This document shows, in pieces, positions 25,663 through 33,556 of a DNA stretch of 33,603 nt (positions are counted from its first letter, which is position 1; each line of letters begins with the position of its first letter). The position numbers and the translations under genes were made by a program. Source of the stretch: an uncultured Collinsella sp. (lineage in GTDB: Bacteria > Actinomycetota > Coriobacteriia > Coriobacteriales > Coriobacteriaceae); assembly GCA_900542555.1 (NCBI GenBank), contig UQNU01000019.1, positions 1-33,603 of the forward strand. Reading direction: 5' to 3'. Under the pieces are notes generated by a model that worked only from the letters and a program-made list of their open reading frames with translations, was not told the origin of the DNA and ran no database searches.

Positions 25663-27037
25663 GCCGTCTCCTCTCTGCGAACGACGCTGCGGCAGACGCG
25701 AACGCGCGCGCAACGTCGGGGTTCGCAGGATAGTACACATGCGGGAAGCCCGCAACCAGGGACGGGGTGGTCGTCATGCACGGCCAGCCCTTGTCGCGCC
25801 GGGGCTTCTGCGCCCAGAAGTCGACGCCCGGGCAGGTGGACTGCCAGTAGTGGAACTCGTGCGCGCGGATGCGTGTGCCGCACGGCCCGTAGAGCCCGTC
25901 GCGTTGGGAAGTGAGCTCCACGTACCCGAAATGGGACAGCCTTCCCCCGTTCTCGCTTGCGCCCTCAAGGGCGCCCGCAACAGGCCAGCGCCGCCCCTCG
26001 CTATCAGAGATTTCGCGCTGCAGGTACAGAAACCCACCACATTCGGCGACCGTCGGCATGCCGGATTCAACCGCGCGCCGCATCGCCTCGCGCATCGGCG
26101 CGTTCTCGGAGAGCTGCCGCGCATGGAGCTCCGGGTAGCCGCCCCCCAGATAGAGGGCGCTTGTCCCCCGGGGCAACTCGCTATCACACAGGGGGCTGAA
26201 AAAGGCCAGCTCGCAACCCAGGTCCTCGAGCGCGCGCAGGTTCTCCTCGTAGTAGAACGAGAACGCCTCGTCACGCGCGACGGCGATGATGGGCCGCGCT
26301 CCCGCGATCGGCTCCAACCGGTAAGGATCCTCGCGGATATCGGGTGCCGTCGCCGCTATTTCGAGCAAGCGGTCGACGTCGACGCTCTTTTCCACCAGCT
26401 CGGCCATCTTGTCGATGCGCGCGGAGAGCCGCTCGACCTCGTCGGCGGTCACAAGCCCCAGATGCCGGCTTTCGAGCGAGAACGCCTCGTCGGCGGGGAT
26501 ATTACCCAAAACCGCGACGCCCGTGTGCTTCTCGATCGCAGGCTTCGCGTAGGCGCAGGCAGCGGCGCTCGTCTTGTTCAGCACGACGCAGCGCACGTTC
26601 GCACAAGGCAGGAACTCGGCGATGCCACGGATTACGGCGGCGAGCGATAAAGACGCCCCGCGCCCGTTCACCACTAAAACGACCGGCGTTTCCGTGTCGC
26701 GCGCAACCTGGTAGCTGCTCGCGTCGGCCACGCCGGGCGCCATGCCGTCGTAGAAGCCCATGACCCCCTCGAGAACCGCGACATCCGCGCCCGCGGCGCC
26801 GCGTGCGAGCAGGGCGCGCAGCGTCGGGGCGTCGGTGAAGAAGCCGTCTAAGTTCCCCGAGCGCGCACCCACGACGCGGCGATGAAAGAGCGGATCAATG
26901 TAGTCGGGGCCGCATTTGAAGGCCGCGCATGCAAGGCCGCGGCGCGCGAGCGCGCGCAGGAGCGCGCACGTTACGACCGTCTTGCCGCTCCCGCTCGAGG
27001 GCGCAGCGACCATGAAGCGCGGGATGGACGTGCTCAC
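25655..27037 (-). CDS. cbiA: Cobyrinic acid a,c-diamide synthase
   Basis: 460 aa. It amidates the a and c side chains using glutamine and ATP. The N-terminal P-loop is APSSGSGKT, followed by FKCGPDYIDPLFH and VLEGVMGFYDG. The C-terminal amidotransferase domain has LYLGGGYPELHA, the nucleophile in VAECGGFLYLQ, and AHEFHYW. The GTG start overlaps the cbiET stop by four bases (GTGA). The position before cobT shows the operon passing from ring synthesis to amidation and lower-ligand assembly. Confidence 0.95.
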   Translation of the reverse strand: MSTSIPRFMVAAPSSGSGKTVVTCALLRALARRGLACAAFKCGPDYIDPLFHRRVVGARSGNLDGFFTDAPTLRALLARGAAGADVAVLEGVMGFYDGMAPGVADASSYQVARDTETPVVLVVNGRGASLSLAAVIRGIAEFLPCANVRCVVLNKTSAAACAYAKPAIEKHTGVAVLGNIPADEAFSLESRHLGLVTADEVERLSARIDKMAELVEKSVDVDRLLEIAATAPDIREDPYRLEPIAGARPIIAVARDEAFSFYYEENLRALEDLGCELAFFSPLCDSELPRGTSALYLGGGYPELHARQLSENAPMREAMRRAVESGMPTVAECGGFLYLQREISDSEGRRWPVAGALEGASENGGRLSHFGYVELTSQRDGLYGPCGTRIRAHEFHYWQSTCPGVDFWAQKPRRDKGWPCMTTTPSLVAGFPHVYYPANPDVARAFASAAASFAERRRHG

Positions 27038-28281
27038 CGGGCACCGCCTTCCCCACCTGCACCACGCGCGCTGACGAGGAACACGGGGTTTTGCGCCTTC
27101 ATAAGATGATGCGAGCCTACAGCCTCGGCGCGGGCGGCCGACAACTGGCACGCCTCGAACCCCTTAAAGCGCGAACCCGAGAGGAGCGCGCACGCCTCAG
27201 TGAGTGTCTCAATGGTGACGCATGGCACACACAGGCGAACATGCGAATTCTTCTCGAGCGCCGCCTCCACGATGGAGGGAAGCTCGCCCGCGCTCCCGCC
27301 GACGAACACGGCGTCGGGGACGGGCAGTTTCGCGAGCGCTTCGGGAGCGACGCCGGGGACCGCATACACGTTGCCGCACCCGAATGCATCCGCGTTCTCT
27401 CGGATGAGCCGCACGCCGGCCGCGTTGCGCTCGACCGCCCATACCGACCCCGCTCGCGCGACGAGCGCCGCCTCGATCGACACGCTCCCCGTGCCGGCGC
27501 CGACGTCCCACACGGTGTCGGTCGCGGTAAGGCGCAGCTTCGCGAGTGCGACGGCTCGCACCTCCTGCTTGGTCATGGGAACGTCACCGCGGATGAAGAG
27601 CTCGTCGGGAATGCCCGAGGAAGCGTACGGCCAGCGGGAGCTCGCGGCGCGGGATGCGAACTCGATAAGCATCACGTTCAAGTCGTCGAACGTCTGACCT
27701 GCGATTTCACTTGCGGTCGCACAGGTGATGCGCTCGTCGGGGTACGACAGGCGCTCGGCCACCGTCACGCACGCGTCCCCGAAGCCCGCCTGCACAAGCT
27801 CGCCCGAAAGCCGCGAGGGATCTTCCCCGCCCGACGTGACGAGGAAGAGCTCACCTGCGCGCTCGGCCTCGGCCACGATATCGCACGCCACGCCGTGAGC
27901 GCTCGCGAAGCGCCAATCCTGCCATGGACGCGCGAGGCGCGCGGCGAGATACGACGCTGAGCTTATGCCGGGAATGACGCGCACGTCCACCTGCGCGTCG
28001 CCGGAGAGCGCCTCCACCAGGCGGCGCGCGCCGCTGAACAGCCCCACATCGCCCGTCATCACGACCACGGCGCGCTGCCACGACGCCGCATCGGTGAGCG
28101 CGGCGACGATGTCCGCCGTCTTCACGAGCTCGCATCTCACCACGTCGGGCGGCACGTCGATGCCGACAAGCGCGCGATGAGCGCCGATGACCACGTCGGC
28201 GATGTCGATCGCATCGAGCGCCGCGCGCGAGAGCAAGTCGGGGTTTCCGGGCCCCGCCCCGATGATCGTTACCTTTCGCAT
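27034..28281 (-). CDS. cbiET: Fused cobalt-precorrin-7 C5-methyltransferase / C15-methyltransferase-decarboxylase
   Basis: 415 aa, CobL-like fusion. The N-terminal half (about 1-205) is CbiE, a tetrapyrrole methylase starting VTIIGAGPGNPDLLSRAAL with VMTGDVGLFSGARRL and VIPGISSASYLAARL. The C-terminal half is CbiT, a Rossmann methyltransferase with GIPDELFIRGDVPMTKQEVR and the SAM loop VWDVGAGTGSVSIEAAL. Together they methylate C5 and C15 and remove the ring C acetate carboxyl. The ATG at 28281 has GGGAG 6 nt upstream and overlaps cbiH by 13 bases, the largest overlap in the operon. Confidence 0.95.
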   Translation of the reverse strand: MRKVTIIGAGPGNPDLLSRAALDAIDIADVVIGAHRALVGIDVPPDVVRCELVKTADIVAALTDAASWQRAVVVMTGDVGLFSGARRLVEALSGDAQVDVRVIPGISSASYLAARLARPWQDWRFASAHGVACDIVAEAERAGELFLVTSGGEDPSRLSGELVQAGFGDACVTVAERLSYPDERITCATASEIAGQTFDDLNVMLIEFASRAASSRWPYASSGIPDELFIRGDVPMTKQEVRAVALAKLRLTATDTVWDVGAGTGSVSIEAALVARAGSVWAVERNAAGVRLIRENADAFGCGNVYAVPGVAPEALAKLPVPDAVFVGGSAGELPSIVEAALEKNSHVRLCVPCVTIETLTEACALLSGSRFKGFEACQLSAARAEAVGSHHLMKAQNPVFLVSARGAGGEGGAR

Positions 28282-29012
28282 GGAATCTCCCGATACCCGC
28301 GCGGCGTGACCATACGGCCGCCTACGCGCTTCGTGCCCGCGTTGCCGACGAACACGGTGGTGAACATGTCGGCATCGAGCTCCCCCAGCTCGGAGAGCCT
28401 GCACATGCCCGACTGCTGCCCCTCGCGCCCGATGTTACGTACCCAACCGCAGAGCGTGTCGGGGGCCTTCCATTCGAGCATAATCTTCGCCGCGCGCGAG
28501 AGCCTGTCGGCGCGCTTTCTGCTGCGCGGGTTGTACAAACAGATGCAGAAGTCGGCGCTCGCCACGGCGGCGAGCCTGCGCTCGATGACCTCCCACGGCG
28601 TGAGCAGGTCGGATAGCGACACGACCGCGAAGTCGTGGGCAAGCGGGGCGCCGAGCACCGCCGACCCGCTCTGAGCCGCGGTGGCCCCGGCGATAACTTC
28701 CACGTCTACATCGGGGTAGTCCTCCGCAAGCTCCAGCACGGGGCTCGCCATGCCGTACACGCCCGCGTCACCGCTGCACACGAGCGCAACGGCTTCTCCG
28801 CTCTGCGCGCGCGAAAGCGCCAGGCGGCACCGTTCGACCTCGTGCATCATCGGCGTCGCGAGATGCGCCGCGTCGGGCACGGCGGCGAGCGCGAGCTCCA
28901 CGTATTTCGTGTACCCCACAACGATGTCGACCGCCTCGAGCGCGCGCCGGGCCGCAATCGTCATGCCGTCGGGGCCGCCCGGGCCGATCCCCACCACGAA
29001 GAGCTTTCCCAT
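28269..29012 (-). CDS. cbiH: Cobalt-factor III (precorrin-3B) C17-methyltransferase
   Basis: 247 aa. It methylates C17 with ring contraction. Tetrapyrrole-methylase motifs are VVGIGPGGPDGMT, VALVCSGDAGVYGMA, VIAGATAAQSGSAVLGAPLAHDF and CLYNPRSRKR. The start is given as ATG 29012, one base into the cbiG stop (TGATG), because AAGGAG is 5 nt away. The GTG three bases earlier is closer than optimal to that site. Confidence 0.94.
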   Translation of the reverse strand: MGKLFVVGIGPGGPDGMTIAARRALEAVDIVVGYTKYVELALAAVPDAAHLATPMMHEVERCRLALSRAQSGEAVALVCSGDAGVYGMASPVLELAEDYPDVDVEVIAGATAAQSGSAVLGAPLAHDFAVVSLSDLLTPWEVIERRLAAVASADFCICLYNPRSRKRADRLSRAAKIMLEWKAPDTLCGWVRNIGREGQQSGMCRLSELGELDADMFTTVFVGNAGTKRVGGRMVTPRGYREIPCER

Positions 29013-30145
29013 CACCGCTCCTTAAACGAAAGTTCGATAGTTACCTTGGAAAACGCGACGGTCACGCCGCCGTGAGCGAGCTTCGGGAAGATAAGTTTGC
29101 CCCCGTCCGCGAGCGCCGCGCGCTCGCACACGTTGTCGACCCCCACCGTCGCGCGCACGAAATCAGATGGCGAAACGCTGCCATCGACTTGCGACAACTC
29201 ATCTGCGGAATACGTCGCAAGCGGAATATTGCGCGCGCGGCAGAAGGCAAGCAGACCCTCCTCGTGCGCCTTCACGTCGATCGTCGCCGCCTTGCGCACG
29301 GCCGAAGGCGAGATACCCGCCTGCCCGCACGCGAGAAGAAACGCCTCCCCGATCGCTTCGGCGCACACACCGCGACGGCACCCTATGCCCGCAACGATGC
29401 AGGGCACGACAAGGCGAAGCGGCTCGGGCGCAGGCGCCTGCGCCCGCACGCCCGCCGGCTTCCCCGTCTCTCCGGCGGGCACGACCTCGCCCGTTGTCTC
29501 CGCCGCGCGAACGGACGCACCTGCATTCGCGCCAGCGAACGGCGACACGACGATATCGGCCCGAGCGCGGTCGGACGCAATGTCAACCCCCTCAGGCGGC
29601 TGTCCCGAAATCGGCATGTCGGAATAGAGCGCCACGCGCCCGCCCGAAAGCAGCCGCGCCGACACTCGCTTGATGGCCTCGGGATTCGAAACGGCGAGCC
29701 CCGCACAGCGCGCCCACGTATCCACCGCCCACACGCCGCGGACGTCGGTCGCCGTGGTGATGACGGGGATGGCCCCTGCCGCGCGTGCCACAGTTTGCGC
29801 AAGCTCGTTCGCACCGCCCAAATGCCCCGACAAAAGCGGGACGGCAAAGCGCCCCGCCTCGTCGATCACCACAACCGCGGGATCGTTTGCCTTCGAGGCG
29901 ACATACGGCGCGATAGCCCGCACGGCGATGCCCGCCGCGCCCACGAACAGAAGCGCGTCCGACGCTTCCCACGCGAGCGCCGTCCATGCGCGCAGGTCGA
30001 CCTTCCCCTCGCCGAACCCGCGCGAAACGGAAACGTCCCAGCCAGGGTCATCTTCACCTGTCTGCGCGCAATCGGAAAGCGCGCGAGCGGCGCGCTCCGC
30101 CAACGAATACCCCCTCTCAGTGAACGCTATGCAGGAAACCCTCAT
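29012..30145 (-). CDS. cbiG: Cobalt-precorrin-5A hydrolase
   Basis: 377 aa. It opens the lactone ring and releases the C20 carbon as acetaldehyde, a step specific to the anaerobic route. The N-terminal domain begins MRVSCIAFTERGYSLAER, then LLFVGAAGIAVRAIAPY, VPLLSGHLGGANELA and VITTATD. The C-terminal domain contains VAGIGCRRGV and the IDVKAHEEGLLAFC block. An alanine-rich linker (about 205-240) joins them. The ATG follows the stop of the cbiL remnant without a gap. The ribosome-binding site is weak, so translation may depend on coupling to the remnant. Confidence 0.94.
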   Translation of the reverse strand: MRVSCIAFTERGYSLAERAARALSDCAQTGEDDPGWDVSVSRGFGEGKVDLRAWTALAWEASDALLFVGAAGIAVRAIAPYVASKANDPAVVVIDEAGRFAVPLLSGHLGGANELAQTVARAAGAIPVITTATDVRGVWAVDTWARCAGLAVSNPEAIKRVSARLLSGGRVALYSDMPISGQPPEGVDIASDRARADIVVSPFAGANAGASVRAAETTGEVVPAGETGKPAGVRAQAPAPEPLRLVVPCIVAGIGCRRGVCAEAIGEAFLLACGQAGISPSAVRKAATIDVKAHEEGLLAFCRARNIPLATYSADELSQVDGSVSPSDFVRATVGVDNVCERAALADGGKLIFPKLAHGGVTVAFSKVTIELSFKER

Positions 30146-30379
30146 CTAGCGCACCACCATCGTCGAGAAGTAGCTGCCCCGATCGGGCACATCGTCAAGC
30201 GAGCGGTACACGCGCTCGCCCGGAAGTCCACAGTCCTCTACAAGCTCGGCACCGTCGAAGGCGCCCTCCTCGCAAAGAAAGCGCTTCGTGTCCGCAAGCG
30301 AGCGGCGCGCCTTCATGACCACCTTCGTCCCCGGCCAGCCGATTGCGCGGCGCACCCCGTACAGAACGCCTTTATTCAT
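30146..30379 (-). pseudogene. cbiL: Internally deleted cbiL (precorrin-2 C20-methyltransferase)
   Basis: 77 codons, against about 230 for the family. The first nine residues, MNKGVLYGV, match a CbiL N-terminus. From about residue 15 on the sequence matches the C-terminus: TKVVMKARRSL, then a CGLPGERVY block and GSYFSTMVVR, comparable to LMKV...LPGE...YFST in Salmonella CbiL. The intervening ~155 residues are absent, including the GxGPGxP loop and the SAM-binding core. The frame is kept through the junction near 30350, so coupling between cbiD (8-base overlap) and cbiG (no gap) survives. The product cannot be a methyltransferase. A real deletion or an assembly collapse are both possible. Confidence 0.85.
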
Positions 30380-31556
30380 ACGTCGCCCCCAATTCCCCGA
30401 TAACTGCATCGGCGCCCGACGTACGGAAAAGCTCGCGGCGCTCGGCGTCGAACACGACCGCGGCGATGTCGCATGCGCCCGCCGCGCGGCGGCGCAACCT
30501 GTCCTCGATTGCCGCAGCGAGCGAGGCGCGCGCAGCGTCCCCCACGCCGGCGGCCTCGATTACCTCGAGCGCCGCCGTGGTCGTGACCGACGACATGATC
30601 TCGCGCACGGTCTTCGCGCCCGCGCCGGCCAAGGCCGCGTGAGCGGCCAGAATCTCCGCGCGGCAGTCGGCGGTACGCGAATGGGTGTCCATGATGCCGC
30701 CAGCGACCTTCACCAGCTTGCCGATGTGTCCCACAAGAAGGACATTGGTGAATCCCTCGCGAACGCAGCAATCAATCGCATCGCCCACAAAGTTGGAGAT
30801 GAAGACCACCGGCGCACCGTTTAGGTGGAAATGCCCCGAGATGAACTGCCCGCCGTAGTTGCCGGGCGTGAGCACGACTCCGCGCCGCCCCATAGCCGCA
30901 TGCTGCCGGATCTCGAGCTCGATGCTGTCGCGCAAGGCAGCGAGGCTGCGCGGCTCGACGATGCCCGTCGTGCCCAGGATGGAGATGCCGCCCTCTATCC
31001 CCAGGTGCGGGTTGAAGGTCTTTTCGGCAAGGGCCACACCCTCGGGTACCGAAATCGTCACAGCAATATTTCCAGAAAAGCCGTGCGCGGCGCACACCTC
31101 ACGCACCGCCGAAGTAATCATCGCGCGCGGCGTCGCGTTGATGGCGGCCGCCCCAACCGGCTGCTCGAGCCCGGGCAACGTCACGCGCCCCACGCCCACG
31201 CCGCCATCGACGGAAACTTCCGATTCGTGCGCGGGCACACTCTTGCTGCCCACAGCACCCGTGCCCGACCCCGCATGTTCCACGCGCGCGTACACGAGCA
31301 CGCCGTCGGTCACATCGGCATCGTCGCCTGCGTCCTTTTGCACGGCGCACTGGGCGCACCCCTCGCCGATGCATGCGTCGACCACGTTCGCCTCGACGGG
31401 CAGCCCGCCGGGGGTGACGATCGACACGAGGCCGACGGGCTTTCGTGACAAGAGCATCTCGCAGGCCGCCTTCGACGCGAGCGCGGCGCAGCTCCCCGTG
31501 GTGTAGCCGCAGCGCAGGCGGGTCGTCCCGGTATATATGTAGTGCTCGAAGGCCAC
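30372..31556 (-). CDS. cbiD: Cobalt-precorrin-5B C1-methyltransferase
   Basis: 394 aa. It methylates C1 in the anaerobic pathway. The family opening LRCGYTTGSCAALASKAA is close to the N-terminus. Further blocks are VTLPGLEQPVGAAAINATPR, FNPHLGIEGGISILGTTGIVEP, TPGNYG and LLVGHIGKLVKVAGGIMDTHS. The start is taken as GTG 31556 (VAFEHYIYTG), one base past the cbiF stop, with GGAAGG upstream; the open frame reaching 31724 only shadows cbiF. CbiD with CbiG marks the oxygen-independent, early cobalt route. Confidence 0.95.
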   Translation of the reverse strand: MAFEHYIYTGTTRLRCGYTTGSCAALASKAACEMLLSRKPVGLVSIVTPGGLPVEANVVDACIGEGCAQCAVQKDAGDDADVTDGVLVYARVEHAGSGTGAVGSKSVPAHESEVSVDGGVGVGRVTLPGLEQPVGAAAINATPRAMITSAVREVCAAHGFSGNIAVTISVPEGVALAEKTFNPHLGIEGGISILGTTGIVEPRSLAALRDSIELEIRQHAAMGRRGVVLTPGNYGGQFISGHFHLNGAPVVFISNFVGDAIDCCVREGFTNVLLVGHIGKLVKVAGGIMDTHSRTADCRAEILAAHAALAGAGAKTVREIMSSVTTTAALEVIEAAGVGDAARASLAAAIEDRLRRRAAGACDIAAVVFDAERRELFRTSGADAVIGELGATYE

Positions 31557-31557
31557 G

Positions 31558-32349
31558 CTAGCTGCTCGCCTTCCGATACCCCGTGGCAAACGAAGGGTCG
31601 TAAAGCTTGCTGCGCTCGTACGACTCCGCTTGCGCGCCGTTGTGCGCAAGCCCGCCGCGAGCTCCGAGCACGCGGCCCACCACCACGAGCGCCGTGCGGT
31701 CGATGCCCTCTCGCGCGCCCGCATCGGCGAGCGTGCCCACTGTGCATCGCACCACGCGCTCCTCAGGCCAGGTCGCCTTATACACGAGCGCCGCCGGCTC
31801 GTCGGAGCTGCGGCCCGCGGCCAAAAGCTCGGCGGAAAGCTCGGCGAGCATACCCGAGCTCAGGAAGATGACCATAGTCGAGCCGCTTTCCGCCATGGTG
31901 CGCATGCCCTCGCCCGCGGGCATGGGGGTACGTCCGGAAAGCCGCGTGATCACGACCGACTGGCTGATTCCCGGCAGCGTGTATTCCTGGCGAAGCGCCG
32001 CCGCGGCACCGCAAAAGCTCGACACGCCGGGCACCACCTCGTAGTCCACGCCGCGCGCGTCGAGCGCGTCCATCTGCTCCTGGATGGCGCCGTACAGGCA
32101 CGGGTCGCCCGTGTGCAGGCGCACCACTTCCTCGCCCCGCGCATCTGCCGCGCACATCACGTCGAGCACTTCCTCCAAGGTCATGTGCGCGCTGTCGTAG
32201 ACGATGCAGGATTCCTTGCACTCAGCGAGCAGCTCGGGGTTCACAAGGCTTCCCGCCCAAACGACCACGTCGGCCGCGCGCAGAAGGCGCGCCCCGCGCA
32301 GCGTGATAAGGTCGGCGGCGCCCGAGCCTGCGCCAACGATATGAATCAT
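31558..32349 (-). CDS. cbiF: Cobalt-precorrin-4 C11-methyltransferase
   Basis: 263 aa tetrapyrrole methylase. Motifs are IHIVGAGSGAADLITLRGA, VRLHTGDPCLYGAIQEQM, YEVVPGVSSFCGAAAAL and the LSGRTPMP loop. The ATG at 32349 has a strong GGGAAGGGAAGG site upstream; the open frame to 32493 has no start support. It is the first gene of the 17-gene minus-strand operon and diverges from cbiK. Confidence 0.95.
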   Translation of the reverse strand: MIHIVGAGSGAADLITLRGARLLRAADVVVWAGSLVNPELLAECKESCIVYDSAHMTLEEVLDVMCAADARGEEVVRLHTGDPCLYGAIQEQMDALDARGVDYEVVPGVSSFCGAAAALRQEYTLPGISQSVVITRLSGRTPMPAGEGMRTMAESGSTMVIFLSSGMLAELSAELLAAGRSSDEPAALVYKATWPEERVVRCTVGTLADAGAREGIDRTALVVVGRVLGARGGLAHNGAQAESYERSKLYDPSFATGYRKASS

Positions 32350-32480
32350 CCGAGCCTTCCCTTCCCGTTTCTCATCGCAACCGTTTACGCCGCCATTCGC
32401 GCAGCGGGCAAAACACGGTGCCTGCGGCGGCAATCGGCGCAAATACGCAGGCAGGAGGCGCAATGCCGCCCGCCCTGGCT
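32350..32480 (-). other. Structured leader of the cobalamin operon, no known element
   Basis: This 131-bp stretch holds no gene. It can form hairpins, for example TGCCTGCG (32419-32426) with CGCAGGCA (32446-32453), and GGCGGCA with TGCCGCC around it. On the minus strand I see neither the GGGAA-GGTG core nor the ACTG box of a cobalamin riboswitch. If minus-strand transcription starts near 32498, the leader is about 150 nt. Confidence 0.4.
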
Positions 32481-32509
32481 TTGACACGTTCACAAGTGCC
32501 CACTATCAT
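32481..32509 (+). promoter_or_regulatory. Strong sigma-A-type promoter of cbiK
   Basis: A consensus -35 TTGACA (32481-32486) is separated by exactly 17 nt from the -10 TATCAT (32504-32509), giving a start near 32516 and a leader of about 290 nt. The -10 lies in a near-palindrome, ACTATCATAGT. Its minus-strand reading gives TATGAT (32510-32505), a possible overlapping -10 for the divergent operon with a poor -35. Confidence 0.8.
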
Positions 32510-32554
32510 AGTAAAAGATTCGGCAACGAGCATATGACAATCGGATAAAAGGAA

Positions 32555-32700
32555 ATGACCGGCGCGGCGCCCGCACAGCCCGCGCTGGCTTGCGGAGGGA
32601 ACCAGGTGGGAATCCTGGGCAAGGGACATTACTGTATAGGACGCGCGGGCGAACCGCCTCGCGCCCCAAGCCAGACTGCTTCGCCTTTTCCTCACGGCAT
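32555..32700 (+). ncRNA. Cobalamin (B12) riboswitch
   Basis: The conserved core is present in order. GCGCCCGCA-like 5' segment; GAGGGAACCAGGTG (32595-32608) followed by GGAATCCTGGGC (32609-32620), the GGGAA..GGTG..AATCC block; ACATTACTGTA (32626-32636), the ACTG B12 box; and AAGCCAGACTGCTTCGCC (32668-32685), matching the 3' AGCCAG..GACCTGCC element. It lies between the promoter at 32481-32509 and cbiK. Class boundaries are approximate; no fold was computed. Confidence 0.85.
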
Positions 32701-32800
32701 CGCCGTGGCGTTAGCTCCTTGTGAACCCCGAGGGGTGCGCTTTTCTTTCGCTTGTGCCGACAAGCAACTGTCGCCGGGGGACCGGCAAACCGAGGAAAGG
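32684..32800 (+). promoter_or_regulatory. Anti-Shine-Dalgarno element and cbiK ribosome-binding site
   Basis: CCTTTTCCTC (32684-32693), at the 3' edge of the riboswitch core, is complementary to the cbiK ribosome-binding site GAGGAAAGG (32792-32800) with one bulged T. Pairing would hide the site 7 nt before the ATG. Between them lie short hairpins (CACGG/CCGTG near 32693-32707, ACCC/GGGT near 32725-32736). No clear terminator is present, so control of translation initiation is the likelier mode. This is inference from complementarity. Confidence 0.6.
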
Positions 32801-32807
32801 AAAAACC

Positions 32808-33556
32808 ATGTCCGACCAGATGTCACGCCGCGGCTTCATGGGCGCCGCAGCAACCGGAGCCGTCGCGCTCGCCGGAGTCGCGCTCGCGGGCTGCTCCAAC
32901 ACCTCCGCGAGTTCCGAGAAATCGAGTGAAAAGGAGAAGGCCGTGAAGCCGGTCATCCTCGTCACGAGCTTCGGCACGAGCTACAACGACTCGCGCCACA
33001 TCACCATCGGCGCCATCGAAGACGCTATCCGCGAGAAGTACTGGCAGGACTACGACATCCGCCGCGCCTTCACCGCGCAGATCATCATCGACAAGCTGAA
33101 GAAGCGCGACGGCATCACGATCGACAACATGACCGAGGCGCTCGACCGCTGCGTGGAAGACGGCGTGAAGGAAATCGTCGTGCAGCCGACGCATCTCATG
33201 GGTGGCCTGGAATACACCGACGTGAAAGACGAGCTCGACAAGTACGCCGACAAGTTCGACAAGATCTCGCTCGGCGACCCGCTACTCACCTCCGACGACG
33301 ACTACAAGAAGGTGGCCGCAGCCATTAAGGAGAACATGGCGTCCTTCGACGACGGCAAGACGGCGCTGTGCCTCATGGGCCACGGCACCGAAGCCGATTC
33401 CAACGCCGACTATGCCAAGATGCAGGAAGTGTTTAAGAACGAGGGCTTGACGCAGTTCTTCGTCGGCACCGTCGAGGCTGAACCGACCTGCGAGGATGTT
33501 ATCGCCGCCGCGAGCGCCGCAGGCTACAAGAAGGCCGTGCTCGCGCCGTTCATGGT
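32808..33556 (+). CDS. cbiK: Tat-exported lipoprotein cobaltochelatase, CbiK type (3' end missing)
   Basis: 249 complete codons are present before the contig end; the frame then runs into adapter. CbiK inserts Co2+ into sirohydrochlorin. The N-terminus has a twin-arginine motif S-R-R-G-F-M (6-11), a hydrophobic Ala/Gly/Val stretch and a lipobox L-A-G-C with Cys29, then a Ser/Glu/Lys linker. This predicts folded export and lipid anchoring on the outer face of the membrane. The chelatase fold begins VKPVILVTSFGTSYNDSR, and LCLMGHGTEADSNADY carries the metal-ligand-type His192. The second active-site His would be encoded past the break. Periplasmic CbiK is known from Desulfovibrio. The gene is controlled by the riboswitch. 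Confidence 0.92.

Noticed and set aside
31724..32493. Longer N-termini for cbiF and cbiD
   Set aside because: The extensions are arginine/alanine-rich shadow translations of neighbouring sequence, lack family similarity, and strong ribosome-binding sites or tight junctions support the later starts.
32350..32500. Second, minus-strand cobalamin riboswitch in front of cbiF
   Set aside because: A CCTGCC-like stretch is present, but the GGGAA..GGTG block and the ACTG box are both missing on this strand.
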